A stretch of DNA of 64,000 nt from Paenibacillus sabinae T27 (GTDB lineage: Bacteria > Bacillota > Bacilli > Paenibacillales > Paenibacillaceae), in the NCBI RefSeq assembly GCF_000612505.1, contig NZ_CP004078.1:3945252-4009251 (forward strand), given 5' to 3'. Both the position numbers and the translations under genes were made by a program. Shown here in pieces: positions 11,045 through 23,130 of the stretch. Position 1 is the first letter of the stretch; each line of letters opens with the position of its first letter. The notes beneath the pieces are model-generated. The model saw nothing but the letters and a program-made list of their open reading frames with translations. It was not told the DNA's origin and did not search any database.

Positions 11045-11797
11045 CTACATCGCCTGCTCCGCATCGTCCCGCGCATAATCGCTAAAGGTGGAGAGTACGC
11101 TGTTGTACTCGTCAATATCCTGCACCCGGATTCCGCCTTGAAGCTGCTTCCACACTTTTTCCGGCAGCGAGGATTTCATCGTTCCAATATCGATTTGAAA
11201 AAAAGTCTTAAGCGCTTCCTCCCGTTTCGGAGGACCTTTGAACAGGGTGAGATTCCCTTCATGATCTATGCCGATGTACGCTTCCTTTTTGCAGGAAGGC
11301 GATAAATCATTCACATTCCGCTCCAACCAGACGTCTCCGTCGGACCCGATTCTCCCCTGCCAGTCTGGTTGTTCGGTTAGGAGAGCCTGCAGCTTCGAGG
11401 AATTCAGCGGCCCCAGGGTAGCCCGTACTTCATCCCCGCACACATAGGTGGTCTTGTAATGGACTTTTCGGCTGAGGCCGGTGTCCCCGATAATTCTGCT
11501 AAGTGACTTCGCATCGCCCAGTCCCAAAATCCCCTGCTCCGGTACTTCTTGTCCAAATACGGCGGAAGCTTGCTCACCCTGAATAGTATCATTGGAAGCG
11601 AAACGGCTGTTCAACTCGGCCAACTTCTCTTCCTCCACAGACATCGGAGCGGTCAGCAAATCCGACAAGCGATCCGACACCCTCAGACCCGACCAGGTGA
11701 ATACCGTAAGGAACACGCAGGCTGACCCGACCCACAGCGCTTTTTTCCAGCGTCTCCACCGGCGCCACAGCTGCTTCTTCAATCGAAAAGCACTCAT
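11045..11797 (-). CDS. bofC: BofC-like forespore intercompartmental signalling regulator
   Basis: 250 residues with an N-terminal membrane anchor or signal helix (ALWVGSACVFLTVFTWSGL) after a basic stretch. The C-terminal region (EAYIGIDHEGNLTLFKGPP...TFFQIDIGTMKSSLPEKVW) matches the BofC C-terminal domain. BofC in B. subtilis delays pro-sigma-K activation by restraining SpoIVB. It is longer than the roughly 170-residue B. subtilis protein. The ruv neighbourhood agrees. AAGGGATTAAC precedes the ATG. Confidence 0.8.
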   Translation of the reverse strand: MSAFRLKKQLWRRWRRWKKALWVGSACVFLTVFTWSGLRVSDRLSDLLTAPMSVEEEKLAELNSRFASNDTIQGEQASAVFGQEVPEQGILGLGDAKSLSRIIGDTGLSRKVHYKTTYVCGDEVRATLGPLNSSKLQALLTEQPDWQGRIGSDGDVWLERNVNDLSPSCKKEAYIGIDHEGNLTLFKGPPKREEALKTFFQIDIGTMKSSLPEKVWKQLQGGIRVQDIDEYNSVLSTFSDYARDDAEQAM

Positions 11798-11903
11798 GTT
11801 AATCCCTTCATTCTGCTTTTTTCCCTAATTTGCCCGGGGACGACGGGATTTATGCAAGCTTCCGCTCTTTCGTTCACCGAGAAGCCCTAAGCTAGTAAGC
11901 AGC

Positions 11904-11947
11904 AAAAAAGGGTTGATTAAGCTGTTTGATCAGCTTAATCAACCCTT
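11904..11947 (-). terminator. Terminator of the tRNA cluster
   Basis: A 17-bp perfect stem (AAGGGTTGATTAAGCTG and its complement) with a 6-base loop, followed on the minus strand by TTTTTT. Confidence 0.9.
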
Positions 11948-11965
11948 GTTATTGGATTATATTTA

Positions 11966-12090
11966 AATGGCGCGCCCTGAGAGATACGGTCACTTTCGTA
12001 CCCGACTGCGATGTATTCCTATCGAAGCTTAAGCTCCGACGAACTCTTTCGTTCGAATCAGATGACGCTATGTAATAGCCATGAAGTAAT
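11966..12090 (-). repeat. tRNA-3'-end copy plus short insert, after tRNA-Arg
   Basis: Bases 11966-11985 repeat exactly the 20 bases 12091-12110, the tRNA-Arg 3' end from the last two T-loop bases through the discriminator and a few flanking bases. The 105-base insert between them shares a core with the two other inserts in this cluster: plus-strand GACTGCGA...GTATTCCT and GCTCCGACGAAC. This copy is the most diverged and lacks the TCTCATCCC segment. Confidence 0.8.
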
Positions 12091-12095
12091 AATGG

Positions 12096-12169
12096 CGCGC
12101 CCTGAGAGATTCGAACTCCCGACCTTTTGATTCGTAGTCAAACGCTCTATCCAGCTGAGCTAAGGGCGC
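12096..12169 (-). tRNA. tRNA-Arg (ACG)
   Basis: 74 bases. Acceptor GCGCCCT/AGGGCGC, anticodon loop CTACGAA, T-loop TTCGAAT, discriminator G; CCA is not encoded. The A34 would be deaminated to inosine. Last gene of the cluster. Confidence 0.95.
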
Positions 12170-12178
12170 AAAATATGG

Positions 12179-12250
12179 AGCGGACGACGGGAATCGAACC
12201 CGCGACCCTCGCCTTGGCAAGGCGATGCTCTACCGCTGAGCCACGTCCGC
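12179..12250 (-). tRNA. tRNA-Gly (GCC)
   Basis: 72 bases. Acceptor GCGGACG/CGTCCGC, anticodon loop TTGCCAA, T-arm GCGGGTTCGATTCCCGT. No 3'-end copy follows it; tRNA-Arg begins 9 bases downstream. Confidence 0.95.
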
Positions 12251-12273
12251 ATCACAAGCTAAATTAAAAGTTA

Positions 12274-12388
12274 AATGGCGGAACCGACGGGATACTCTCC
12301 ACTTCGTTCCGAGACTGCGAAGTGATACTAACGGAGTAGATGCTCCGGCGAACCCTTTTACGGATTCTCATCCCTTTGCAGGTAATTC
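12274..12388 (-). repeat. tRNA-3'-end copy plus short insert, after tRNA-Asp
   Basis: Bases 12274-12293 repeat exactly 12389-12408, the 3' end of tRNA-Asp from T-loop bases 59-60 onward. The 95-base insert has the shared core (GACTGCGAAGTGAT..., GATGCTCCGGCGAACCC, TCTCATCCCT on the plus strand). Read as RNA, GGAT-GAGA-ATCC forms a small hairpin at its 5' side. Confidence 0.85.
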
Positions 12389-12393
12389 AATGG

Positions 12394-12467
12394 CGGAACC
12401 GACGGGATTCGAACCCGCGATCTCCTGCGTGACAGGCAGGCATGTTAGGCCTCTACACCACGGTTCC
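12394..12467 (-). tRNA. tRNA-Asp (GTC)
   Basis: 74 bases. Acceptor GGAACCG/CGGTTCC, anticodon loop CTGTCAC, T-arm GCGGGTTCGAATCCCGT, discriminator G. G34 makes it a queuosine substrate for Tgt/QueA encoded in this window. Confidence 0.95.
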
Positions 12468-12492
12468 ACGAGGCACTTCTTATTAAGAAGAT

Positions 12493-12570
<78 letters not shown>

Positions 12571-12604
12571 TTAACGAACAAAAAGTCAATTCTTCTAATA
12601 TTAA

Positions 12605-12716
12605 TGGTGACCCGTAGGGGATACGCCTCGCAAGATAGTCGACTGCGAAGTATTCCTCACGATGCCGATGCTCCGACGAACCATTCGGGATTTCTCATCC
12701 CTATCAAAGAAGAATT
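12605..12716 (-). repeat. tRNA-3'-end copy plus short insert, after tRNA-Glu
   Basis: Bases 12605-12622 repeat exactly 12717-12734, the 3' end of tRNA-Glu from T-loop bases 59-60 onward. The 94-base insert has the shared core (GACTGCGAAGTATTCCT, GATGCTCCGACGAACC, TCTCATCCCT on the plus strand). As RNA it opens with a perfect GGGAT-GAGAA-ATCCC hairpin. Confidence 0.85.
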
Positions 12717-12719
12717 TGG

Positions 12720-12791
12720 TGACCCGTAGGGGATTCGAACCCCTGTTACCTCCGTGAAAGGGAGGTGTCTTAACCCCTTGACCAACGGGCC
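12720..12791 (-). tRNA. tRNA-Glu (TTC)
   Basis: 72 bases. Acceptor GGCCCGT/ACGGGTC (one G:T pair), anticodon loop CTTTCAC, T-arm AGGGGTTCGAATCCCCT, discriminator A. First gene of the tRNA cluster, behind its own promoter. Charged tRNA-Glu is also the heme precursor in organisms using HemA/HemL. Confidence 0.95.
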
Positions 12792-12826
12792 TTATTAGCT
12801 ATTTTCTATTCGTGACAACAAAAATT

Positions 12827-12855
12827 ATTATATCAAAATCTCAAATATAAATCAA
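12827..12855 (-). promoter_or_regulatory. Sigma-A promoter of the tRNA cluster
   Basis: TTGATT - 17 bases - TATAAT on the minus strand, about 35 bases upstream of tRNA-Glu and downstream of the 5S terminator. The tRNA cluster is therefore probably its own transcription unit. Confidence 0.8.
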
Positions 12856-12893
12856 TAGTGAAATATTGTTTTTCTTGTTTTAAGGCTAACGAC

Positions 12894-12927
12894 AACAAAA
12901 AACCACTGCTGAGTTTCAGCAGTGGTT
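12894..12927 (-). terminator. Terminator after 5S rRNA
   Basis: Perfect 12-bp stem AACCACTGCTGA / TCAGCAGTGGTT with a 3-base loop, followed by TTTTTTG on the minus strand. Confidence 0.9.
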
Positions 12928-12932
12928 CATGT

Positions 12933-13049
12933 GCTTGGCGGCGTCCTACTCTCCCAGGACCCTTCGGTCCAAGTACCATCGGCGCTGGAGGGCTTAACGG
13001 TCGTGTTCGGGATGGGTACGCGTGGAACCCCTCCGCCATCGCCACCAAA
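12933..13049 (-). rRNA. rrf: 5S ribosomal RNA
   Basis: About 117 bases beginning TTGGTGGCGATGGCGGAGGGG on the minus strand, with the conserved CCCATCCCGAACACG and ending CGCCGCCAAGC. Ends are accurate to a few bases. The short open frames over it are not genes. Confidence 0.95.
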
Positions 13050-13062
13050 CGGCAGGCTTGAT

Positions 13063-13085
13063 CGCCTGAAAACTGGATCGAAACG
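13063..13085 (-). other. 23S processing-stem arm (3' side)
   Basis: Plus-strand CGCCTGAAAACTGGATCG with AAACG is complementary to 16181-16204, on the other side of 23S (CGTTTCGGTATCCAGTTTTC). The two arms can form a long stem bracketing 23S rRNA, the usual precursor-processing structure. Confidence 0.6.
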
Positions 13086-13172
13086 AAACATTGCGTCTTC
13101 CCCTTCTGGTTCCGGGGTCCCCGAAAAGTAATCGGATTACTCTTCGAAGCCTCTTCGTCACTTTTTGGGGTG

Positions 13173-16105
<2,933 letters not shown>

Positions 16106-16180
16106 AATTAAGCACTTTATCTTCACTTGATCAATCACTTGACACAAGCTCAGCTAAAAGATGTTCTAAAACGCAATTTT

Positions 16181-16204
16181 CGTTTCGGTATCCAGTTTTC
16201 AAGG
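16181..16204 (-). other. 23S processing-stem arm (5' side)
   Basis: In the 16S-23S spacer, complementary to 13063-13085. The spacer (16106-16323) contains no tRNA gene. Confidence 0.6.
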
Positions 16205-16223
16205 ATCAAGTTGAGAGTTTGAG

Positions 16224-16247
16224 CTCTCAAAACTGAGCAACGAGTGA
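16224..16247 (-). other. 16S processing-stem arm (3' side)
   Basis: Plus-strand CTCTCAAAACTGAGCAACGA with GTGA pairs with the leader segment 17937-17960 (21 of 24 positions), bracketing 16S rRNA. Confidence 0.6.
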
Positions 16248-16322
16248 GCAACAGGCCTAAACCTGAGTTTTGGAAGCTTAGCTTCCGATTTGAATGTTTC
16301 CGCTGCGGGAAACGATTCTCCA

Positions 16323-17882
<1,560 letters not shown>

Positions 17883-17936
17883 TAGAGCCGATAGCTCAAT
17901 CAAACAAACTGACGAGAATTTCTTCTCATTTAATAC

Positions 17937-17960
17937 TCACTCGTTGTTCAGTTTTCAAAG
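17937..17960 (-). other. rrn leader: 16S processing-stem arm with boxA-like segment
   Basis: Minus strand contains GATCTTTGAAAACTG, a boxA-like antitermination segment, and is complementary to 16224-16247 beyond 16S. It sits between promoter P2 and 16S. The 438-base gap 17883-18320 otherwise holds only the two rrn promoters and the safA terminator. Confidence 0.55.
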
Positions 17961-18019
17961 ATCAAACTTCATTAGTTTTAAATCTTCAGTGCGGATGAGC
18001 AATTCTCAACCGGATCTTT

Positions 18020-18048
18020 ATCATATCACTTTTTTCGACCGATTGCAA
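18020..18048 (-). promoter_or_regulatory. rrn promoter P2
   Basis: TTGCAA - 17 bases - TATGAT on the minus strand, about 140 bases upstream of 16S. Confidence 0.7.
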
Positions 18049-18141
18049 CAAGTTTTTTAATAACTTCATTGTCTCTATTGAAGACTCTCATTCGCTATTA
18101 AAAATTTGTAGTTTAGCAGCTGCATCAGCGACTGGATTTAT

Positions 18142-18170
18142 AATATAACATGTCACGGCATGCGTAACAA
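18142..18170 (-). promoter_or_regulatory. rrn promoter P1
   Basis: TTGTTA - 17 bases - TATATT on the minus strand, 122 bases upstream of P2. Tandem promoters are usual for rRNA operons in Bacillales. Confidence 0.55.
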
Positions 18171-18256
18171 CCCACAAAATCTACCATTTTAAAGTGATCC
18201 CATTTTCTTATCCCTCTTCTCCAAAAGTCCCATACGCTTAATGAAAACGGCGCATG

Positions 18257-18298
18257 AAAAGCGTGCAGACCGCATCCAAGGATACGAATCTGCACGCT
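18257..18298 (-). terminator. Terminator after the safA-like gene
   Basis: Stem AGCGTGCAGA / TCTGCACGCT with a 19-base interior, followed by TTTTC on the minus strand. Confidence 0.7.
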
Positions 18299-18320
18299 AA
18301 TATACTATGATACTGTCCCC

Positions 18321-19955
18321 TTAATCGGAAATCCAGGGATTCCGGCGTTTTTTCGTTGGTCCTCTGCTTTTGCTTGAATTCTGCTTCGTGGAAGCGCCCG
18401 GTTTGGTATCCTTGCCGCGACGGCTCGATGTTTTAACTTTGGCCGTTTGATTGGCGGAATCCGCTTTGGCCTCGATTTGAGCGGTATTCTGGACAGCCGC
18501 TATCACGTTAGCCGAAATGTGGGCTTCTTCCAACGGTATTTCTCCTGCTGAGGCATCCGTCTGCGCTCCTTCCGGGATTCGGCTCAAGTAGGGCCAGTCG
18601 TAGTCGTCCCTTCCCGGATATTCCGGAACTGGCGGAATGCCAGCCATAACAGGAGAGCTGTAAGCTACGGGCGGATAAGAAGGCGCCGAATAAGGTTGGG
18701 GAAGCCCCATTCCATATGGGTAGCCTTGGGCTTCGCTTGGATAAACCGGCATAGCGCCATACATCGGAGCCTCATAGCCGCCCATATATGGCTGCATTCC
18801 GGATGGACCTTCACAACCGCAGGAAGGCCAGGGGAGAGCAGCCGGCTGAACCCCGAACTGCGGAGAAATATTGGCCGGTTGTTCGGAATAAGGTTTGACA
18901 CCGGCTTCGGGCATCTCTGCGGAGTACCCCGGCATAACTCCCGGATAGCATGGCGCCGCCACAGGGGCGACAGGATATACCGGGGCCGGATAGCAATAAG
19001 GAGCCTGCATTTCAGGCATATACGCCGTCGGCTGAACCTCGCTTGGTGCATAGTTCATCGGATGGACCGCCTCATACATCGGATTGGCCGCCCCATACAT
19101 CGGATTGGCCGCCTCGTACATCGGATTGGCTGCCCCATACATCGGATTGGCTGCCTCGTACATCGGATTGGCTGCTCCATACATCGGATTGGCCGCCTCA
19201 TACATCGGCTGCGCAGCCTCATACATTGGATATGCTGGCGGGCAGTCGTGATAGTATGGATTTTCCGTTATCCCCGGGTAACCATAAGATTTATCGCAGG
19301 GAGTAATTGGCTCGCAGGCGCAATATTCTTTGGGATGCTCGGGTATCGGCGGCATAGAGACGGCTTCTTTAGCAGGAACCGAAATTTGCACGAACAGGCT
19401 TTGCGATTCGGTCTTAATCGTCTCGTTTACCGGTGCCACAGGCGCCGGGGGCATCTCAATTGGTGCGGGAGGAACCGGAGCCGGAACAACAGGAGCGACC
19501 GGGGCCATGGGAGCTGTCTCCTTCTCTTTTTCAATAGGACCGGTATAGGCTTTTCCGCCGGGGGTGGTTTTGTCAGAAATGACCGTCGATTCATGCGATT
19601 GCTGATGTACCGCCGGAGCCGCCCCTTTTTTCGGAATGTTGACGATATCCCCTACTTTAAGCACATCGGGATTCTTGAGCTGGGGATTGGCCTGGATGAT
19701 ATCCTTGAGCTGGATACCCCAAGCCTTCGACAGTTTCCAGAGGGTGTCGCCCTGCATGACCTTATGCTTGTGGAACAGTTCGCCTCCGTCCGGCACGGGA
19801 ACAGGAACCGAAGGGATTTTCACCTTGTCGCCGATAGCCAGAACATCGGGATTTGTGATTTGCGGATTGGCCTCAATGACTTTATCGAGCGGCACTCCAT
19901 ACTTTTTCGATAATTCATAGAGCGTATCGCCTTGCTTGACAATGTGTATTTTCAC
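18321..19955 (-). CDS. safA: SafA-like spore coat/morphogenetic LysM protein
   Basis: About 544 residues. Two N-terminal LysM domains: residues 1-50 (VKQGDTLYELSKKYGVPL, ITNPDVLAIGDKVKIP) and about 58-108 (HKVMQGDTLWKLSKAWG). Then a proline- and alanine-rich region, a heptad block (PMYEAAN/PMYGAAN) near residues 241-301, a Tyr/Pro-rich part and a basic C-terminus (SRGPTKKRRNPW). SafA binds cortex peptidoglycan by LysM and assembles inner coat. GTG at 19955 has AGGAGG ten bases upstream; the ATG at 19988 lies before that site. Position near pheA-obg matches B. subtilis safA, but the tail is not conserved, so the symbol is by architecture and synteny. Confidence 0.75.
   Translation of the reverse strand: MKIHIVKQGDTLYELSKKYGVPLDKVIEANPQITNPDVLAIGDKVKIPSVPVPVPDGGELFHKHKVMQGDTLWKLSKAWGIQLKDIIQANPQLKNPDVLKVGDIVNIPKKGAAPAVHQQSHESTVISDKTTPGGKAYTGPIEKEKETAPMAPVAPVVPAPVPPAPIEMPPAPVAPVNETIKTESQSLFVQISVPAKEAVSMPPIPEHPKEYCACEPITPCDKSYGYPGITENPYYHDCPPAYPMYEAAQPMYEAANPMYGAANPMYEAANPMYGAANPMYEAANPMYGAANPMYEAVHPMNYAPSEVQPTAYMPEMQAPYCYPAPVYPVAPVAAPCYPGVMPGYSAEMPEAGVKPYSEQPANISPQFGVQPAALPWPSCGCEGPSGMQPYMGGYEAPMYGAMPVYPSEAQGYPYGMGLPQPYSAPSYPPVAYSSPVMAGIPPVPEYPGRDDYDWPYLSRIPEGAQTDASAGEIPLEEAHISANVIAAVQNTAQIEAKADSANQTAKVKTSSRRGKDTKPGASTKQNSSKSRGPTKKRRNPWISD
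19055..19235 (-). repeat. In-frame 21-bp tandem repeats within the safA-like gene
   Basis: About eight units encoding alternating PMYEAAN and PMYGAAN, nearly identical at DNA level (units such as GCCGCCTCATACATCGGATT on the plus strand). Copy number may vary between strains. Confidence 0.9.
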
Positions 19956-20172
19956 GCAAAAATAACCTCCTAACGTTTTGTGGAGCAATGCTTTTTAGAA
20001 ATATAAGAATGCATAAGCTTCGCGCTTACCCAGGGTCTTATATTCCTCGAGAAACGATGCCGCCCTTAAGCGAACGAAAAAACGTTTCTGCTGGCGCAAT
20101 GATTTTGCGGTAGAGCCGCCTCCTTCGTTACTACATCTTATGCAGCCCATGGGCGATTGACATCCCGGATGC

Positions 20173-20219
20173 AAAAAAAATCCTTTGACGCGGCATGGCT
20201 GCATGCGCATCAAAGGATT
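20173..20219 (-). terminator. Terminator of the pheB-hom-thrB-pheA-ilvE operon
   Basis: Stem AATCCTTTGA / TCAAAGGATT with further inner pairing, then TTTTTTTT on the minus strand. Confidence 0.9.
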
Positions 20220-20240
20220 GGTCGTTGCTATTCAAAAAAC

Positions 20241-21125
20241 TTAGGACTGCCACACCTTGTAGCCGTCTTTGTCCACAATGTTCCGGAACTCTTCCAGCAG
20301 CTTGAGTGTAATTGGGCCGGCATGGCCTTCGCCGATAATCCGTCCGTCGATTTCGCGGGCTGCAATAACCTCCGCCGCCGTACCGGTAAAGAATACCTCA
20401 TCCGCAATATAAATATCGTGCATCGTAAAAGGCTGCTCCTTAAGCACGATGCCGAGCTTCTCGCATAGTTCAATAATGGCAAGACGCGTAATGCCTTCGA
20501 GCGCGCCGAGGTAGCAAGGCGGCGTGTAGACGACGCCATTTTTGATGATGAAAATATTGTCGCCGGACCCTTCAGTCACATATCCCTGGGCGTTCAGCAT
20601 GATCGCTTCGTCGGCTTCCGCAAGGTTCGACTGAATTTTGACCAGAATGTTGTTCAGATAATTCAGCGATTTGATCTTCGGATTGAGCGCATCCGGAATA
20701 TTGCGGCGCTGGGAAACGGAAACGGCGCGAAGACCGTTCAGATAAGCCTCTTCCGGGTAGATCGCGAGCTGCTCCACAATAATAATGACGCTGGCTTTGG
20801 GGCAGCGACGAGGATCCAGTCCGAGGTTACCCGCACCGCGGGAAACAATCAGACGAATGTAGCCGTTACGCATATCGTTGCGACGAATTGTCTCCGCCAT
20901 CGCTTCGAGCATTTCATCATATGTCAGCGGAATGTCGAGCATGATGGATTTGGCCGAATCGTACAGCCTGTCCAGGTGTTCCTTGCATTTAAAAATATTG
21001 CCGTTATAGATACGAATGCCTTCAAAAATACCGTCTCCGTACAGAAAGCCGTGATCAAATACGGATACCAAGGCTTTATCCTTTGTTACATATTGTCCAT
21101 CCAGATAAATCAACTGCTCAGACAT
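20241..21125 (-). CDS. ilvE: Branched-chain amino acid aminotransferase (class IV)
   Basis: 294 residues, PLP-dependent fold type IV. Signatures: SVFDHGFLYGDGIFEGIR at the N-terminus, the PLP-Lys region NPKIKSLNYLNNIL, EADEAIMLNAQGYVTEGSGDNIFI and the TGTAAEVIAAREIDGR C-terminal loop. Transfers amino groups between glutamate and Leu/Ile/Val keto acids; D-amino-acid aminotransferase is a less likely relative. Start ATG at 21125 follows GGAGGTG. It lies 4 bases after pheA in a minus-strand operon, so it may also supply aromatic transamination. Confidence 0.9.
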   Translation of the reverse strand: MSEQLIYLDGQYVTKDKALVSVFDHGFLYGDGIFEGIRIYNGNIFKCKEHLDRLYDSAKSIMLDIPLTYDEMLEAMAETIRRNDMRNGYIRLIVSRGAGNLGLDPRRCPKASVIIIVEQLAIYPEEAYLNGLRAVSVSQRRNIPDALNPKIKSLNYLNNILVKIQSNLAEADEAIMLNAQGYVTEGSGDNIFIIKNGVVYTPPCYLGALEGITRLAIIELCEKLGIVLKEQPFTMHDIYIADEVFFTGTAAEVIAAREIDGRIIGEGHAGPITLKLLEEFRNIVDKDGYKVWQS

Positions 21126-21129
21126 GAAC

Positions 21130-22017
21130 TTACTGCACCTCCGCTTTCTCTTCCTCATAGGTGTATGTGGGATACGAGCCTAAGATACGGACCTGGCAGC
21201 CCAATGCTTTGATTTCCTCAATAGCGGCAGGCAGAAGGACCGATTCCAATGGTTCGAGCACATCAATATGAAAATAGTAGGTACCCAGCTTCTTCTTCGT
21301 AGGCCGCGATTCAATCCGCGACAAATTCAGCTTGCGCCAGGCAAAGGCTGAAAGAACCTGATGAAGCGCGCCCGGAAAATCCTCAGGCAGCGTAACGAGC
21401 ACGCTCGTCTTACTGCCAATGCTTACGCGTGGAATATCCAGCTTGTCGGGTCCCGCCAGCACAAAACGTGTAAAATTATTCTGGTGATCCGTAATCTTGC
21501 TGGCAATAATCTCGAGTCCAAAAGTCTTCGCACCGAGCTCAATGCCGATTGCCGCCCAGCCTTTGCCGGGGTTGTTCTTAACGATTTCCACAGCTTCCGA
21601 GGTGCTTCCCACGGTTTCAAGCTCGGCAGTCGGGGCATGACTGCGGATAAAATGGCCGCACTGGGCCATTGCAACCGGGTGGGAGAGAATTTTTACGATG
21701 CCCGAGTAATCGACACCGCCTTTTCCGTCCGCAAACTCACCGGGGTTCGCGATCAGGTTCTGCACGGAAGGATAAATCCATTCGGCCTGCATTGGCAGGT
21801 CAACTTCATGAATAAGCCAGTCCATGTGCATGCTGACCGAGCCTTCAATCGTATTCTCGACCGGAATAACGCTGTAATCGGTCTCTCCTCTGGCCGTAGC
21901 CAGAAACACGTCGGAGATCAGCTTATAGAACACCGGCCGGCAGGGTTCCCCTTTCATCAAATACAGCAAAGCTTCATGAGATGTCGTCCCCTGCGGCAGC
22001 ACCGCTATTGATTTCAT
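21130..22017 (-). CDS. pheA: Prephenate dehydratase
   Basis: 295 residues: dehydratase domain in two lobes (YSVIPVENTIEGSVSMHMDWL; QCGHFIRSHAP; AAIGIELGAKTFGLEII) and a C-terminal ACT domain (VTLPEDFPGALHQVLSAFAWRKLNLSRIESRP) for phenylalanine feedback. The N-terminal substrate lobe reads IAVLPQGTTSHEALLYL, where most homologues have a G-P-x-G-T-x(2)-E-A pattern. The ATG overlaps the thrB stop (ATGA), so the two are translationally coupled. Confidence 0.95.
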   Translation of the reverse strand: MKSIAVLPQGTTSHEALLYLMKGEPCRPVFYKLISDVFLATARGETDYSVIPVENTIEGSVSMHMDWLIHEVDLPMQAEWIYPSVQNLIANPGEFADGKGGVDYSGIVKILSHPVAMAQCGHFIRSHAPTAELETVGSTSEAVEIVKNNPGKGWAAIGIELGAKTFGLEIIASKITDHQNNFTRFVLAGPDKLDIPRVSIGSKTSVLVTLPEDFPGALHQVLSAFAWRKLNLSRIESRPTKKKLGTYYFHIDVLEPLESVLLPAAIEEIKALGCQVRILGSYPTYTYEEEKAEVQ

Positions 22018-22994
22018 GACCGTACTTCTCCTTTTATCATATCCAAAAATGATTGATTTTGCATCCCGTTTTCGTTCATGGACTCTGTAAGAGCCCCTGT
22101 CCGGCAGGGCTGCAGCCATTTGGTCTGCGCCTCAATGCCGTGATTCCGCATCGTCTCCGTCAGAAAGGCTTCCAACTCGCCCTTGCGTGACTCGCTCCGG
22201 TCCACAAACGCAATCAACGTCGGACCGGCGCCGCTCAAAGCGATGCCAAGGGCGCCGTGCTGCGTCGCTTCGGCCAGAACGGCCTCCATCCCGGGAACAA
22301 GGGCGGCCCGGTACGGCTGGTGCAGGCGGTCCCGCATCGCCGCGCCGATCAGATCAAGGCGTCCGCTGGCGAGCGCACCGGTCAGAAGCGAAGAGCGGCT
22401 GATGTTGTATACGGCATCGGCGACCGTCAGGCTGGAAGGAATCACTTCCCGCGCCTTGGACGTCGCCAGCTCGAACTCGGGGATGACCACGAGGGCTTCC
22501 AGATCTTCAGGCGGTTCGATGCGGATGACATCGGCATGGCTGCCGTCCCAGGCGGCGCAGATAATCCCGCCGAACAGGGAAGCGCCGACGTTGTCGGGAT
22601 GCTTCTCCAGCGCCGTGGCCATATCGAAGATCCGCTCATCGCTTAGAGGCGACCCGATCAGCGCATTGGCCGCGACCATACCGCCGATGATCGCGGAGGC
22701 GCTGCTGCCGAGGCCACGGGTCAGCGGGATCTCGGAATACATCGATATTTCCAGCTCGGGCACGGACACGCCCGCTTCGTCAAAAACCATTTGCGCGACT
22801 TTGTAAATCAGGTTGCTTTTATCCCGGGGCACATCCTTCATTTCATCGCCGTAAAGGTGAAACCCGGTCTGCTCCGTTTCTCCCATCTCGATCCAGGCGT
22901 ACAGCGACAGCGCCATTCCGAGCGTATCGAATCCCGGCCCCAGATTGGCGGTGCTGGCAGGAACTTTTACCCTTACCTTCCGGCCGTTACTCAT
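22014..22994 (-). CDS. thrB: Homoserine kinase
   Basis: 326 residues, GHMP kinase fold. VKVPASTANLGPGFDTLGMAL at the start, the ATP loop PLTRGLGSSASAIIGG, and the C-terminal LSGAGPTLIAFV motif. Phosphorylates homoserine for threonine synthesis. Start ATG at 22994 behind AAGGGCGGTG. Threonine synthase is not in this operon within the window. Confidence 0.96.
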   Translation of the reverse strand: MSNGRKVRVKVPASTANLGPGFDTLGMALSLYAWIEMGETEQTGFHLYGDEMKDVPRDKSNLIYKVAQMVFDEAGVSVPELEISMYSEIPLTRGLGSSASAIIGGMVAANALIGSPLSDERIFDMATALEKHPDNVGASLFGGIICAAWDGSHADVIRIEPPEDLEALVVIPEFELATSKAREVIPSSLTVADAVYNISRSSLLTGALASGRLDLIGAAMRDRLHQPYRAALVPGMEAVLAEATQHGALGIALSGAGPTLIAFVDRSESRKGELEAFLTETMRNHGIEAQTKWLQPCRTGALTESMNENGMQNQSFLDMIKGEVRS

Positions 22995-23130
22995 GTCCGC
23001 ACCGCCCTTCGGCTGTCGTAAGACCACATTTAAGAATCATGGAACACTTCTTTATATTATCCTTCAATATGAAATATCTCACAAGCCTTGTTCTCCTTTA
23101 AAAATAAATTCCCTTTCGGGCGGTATGCTC

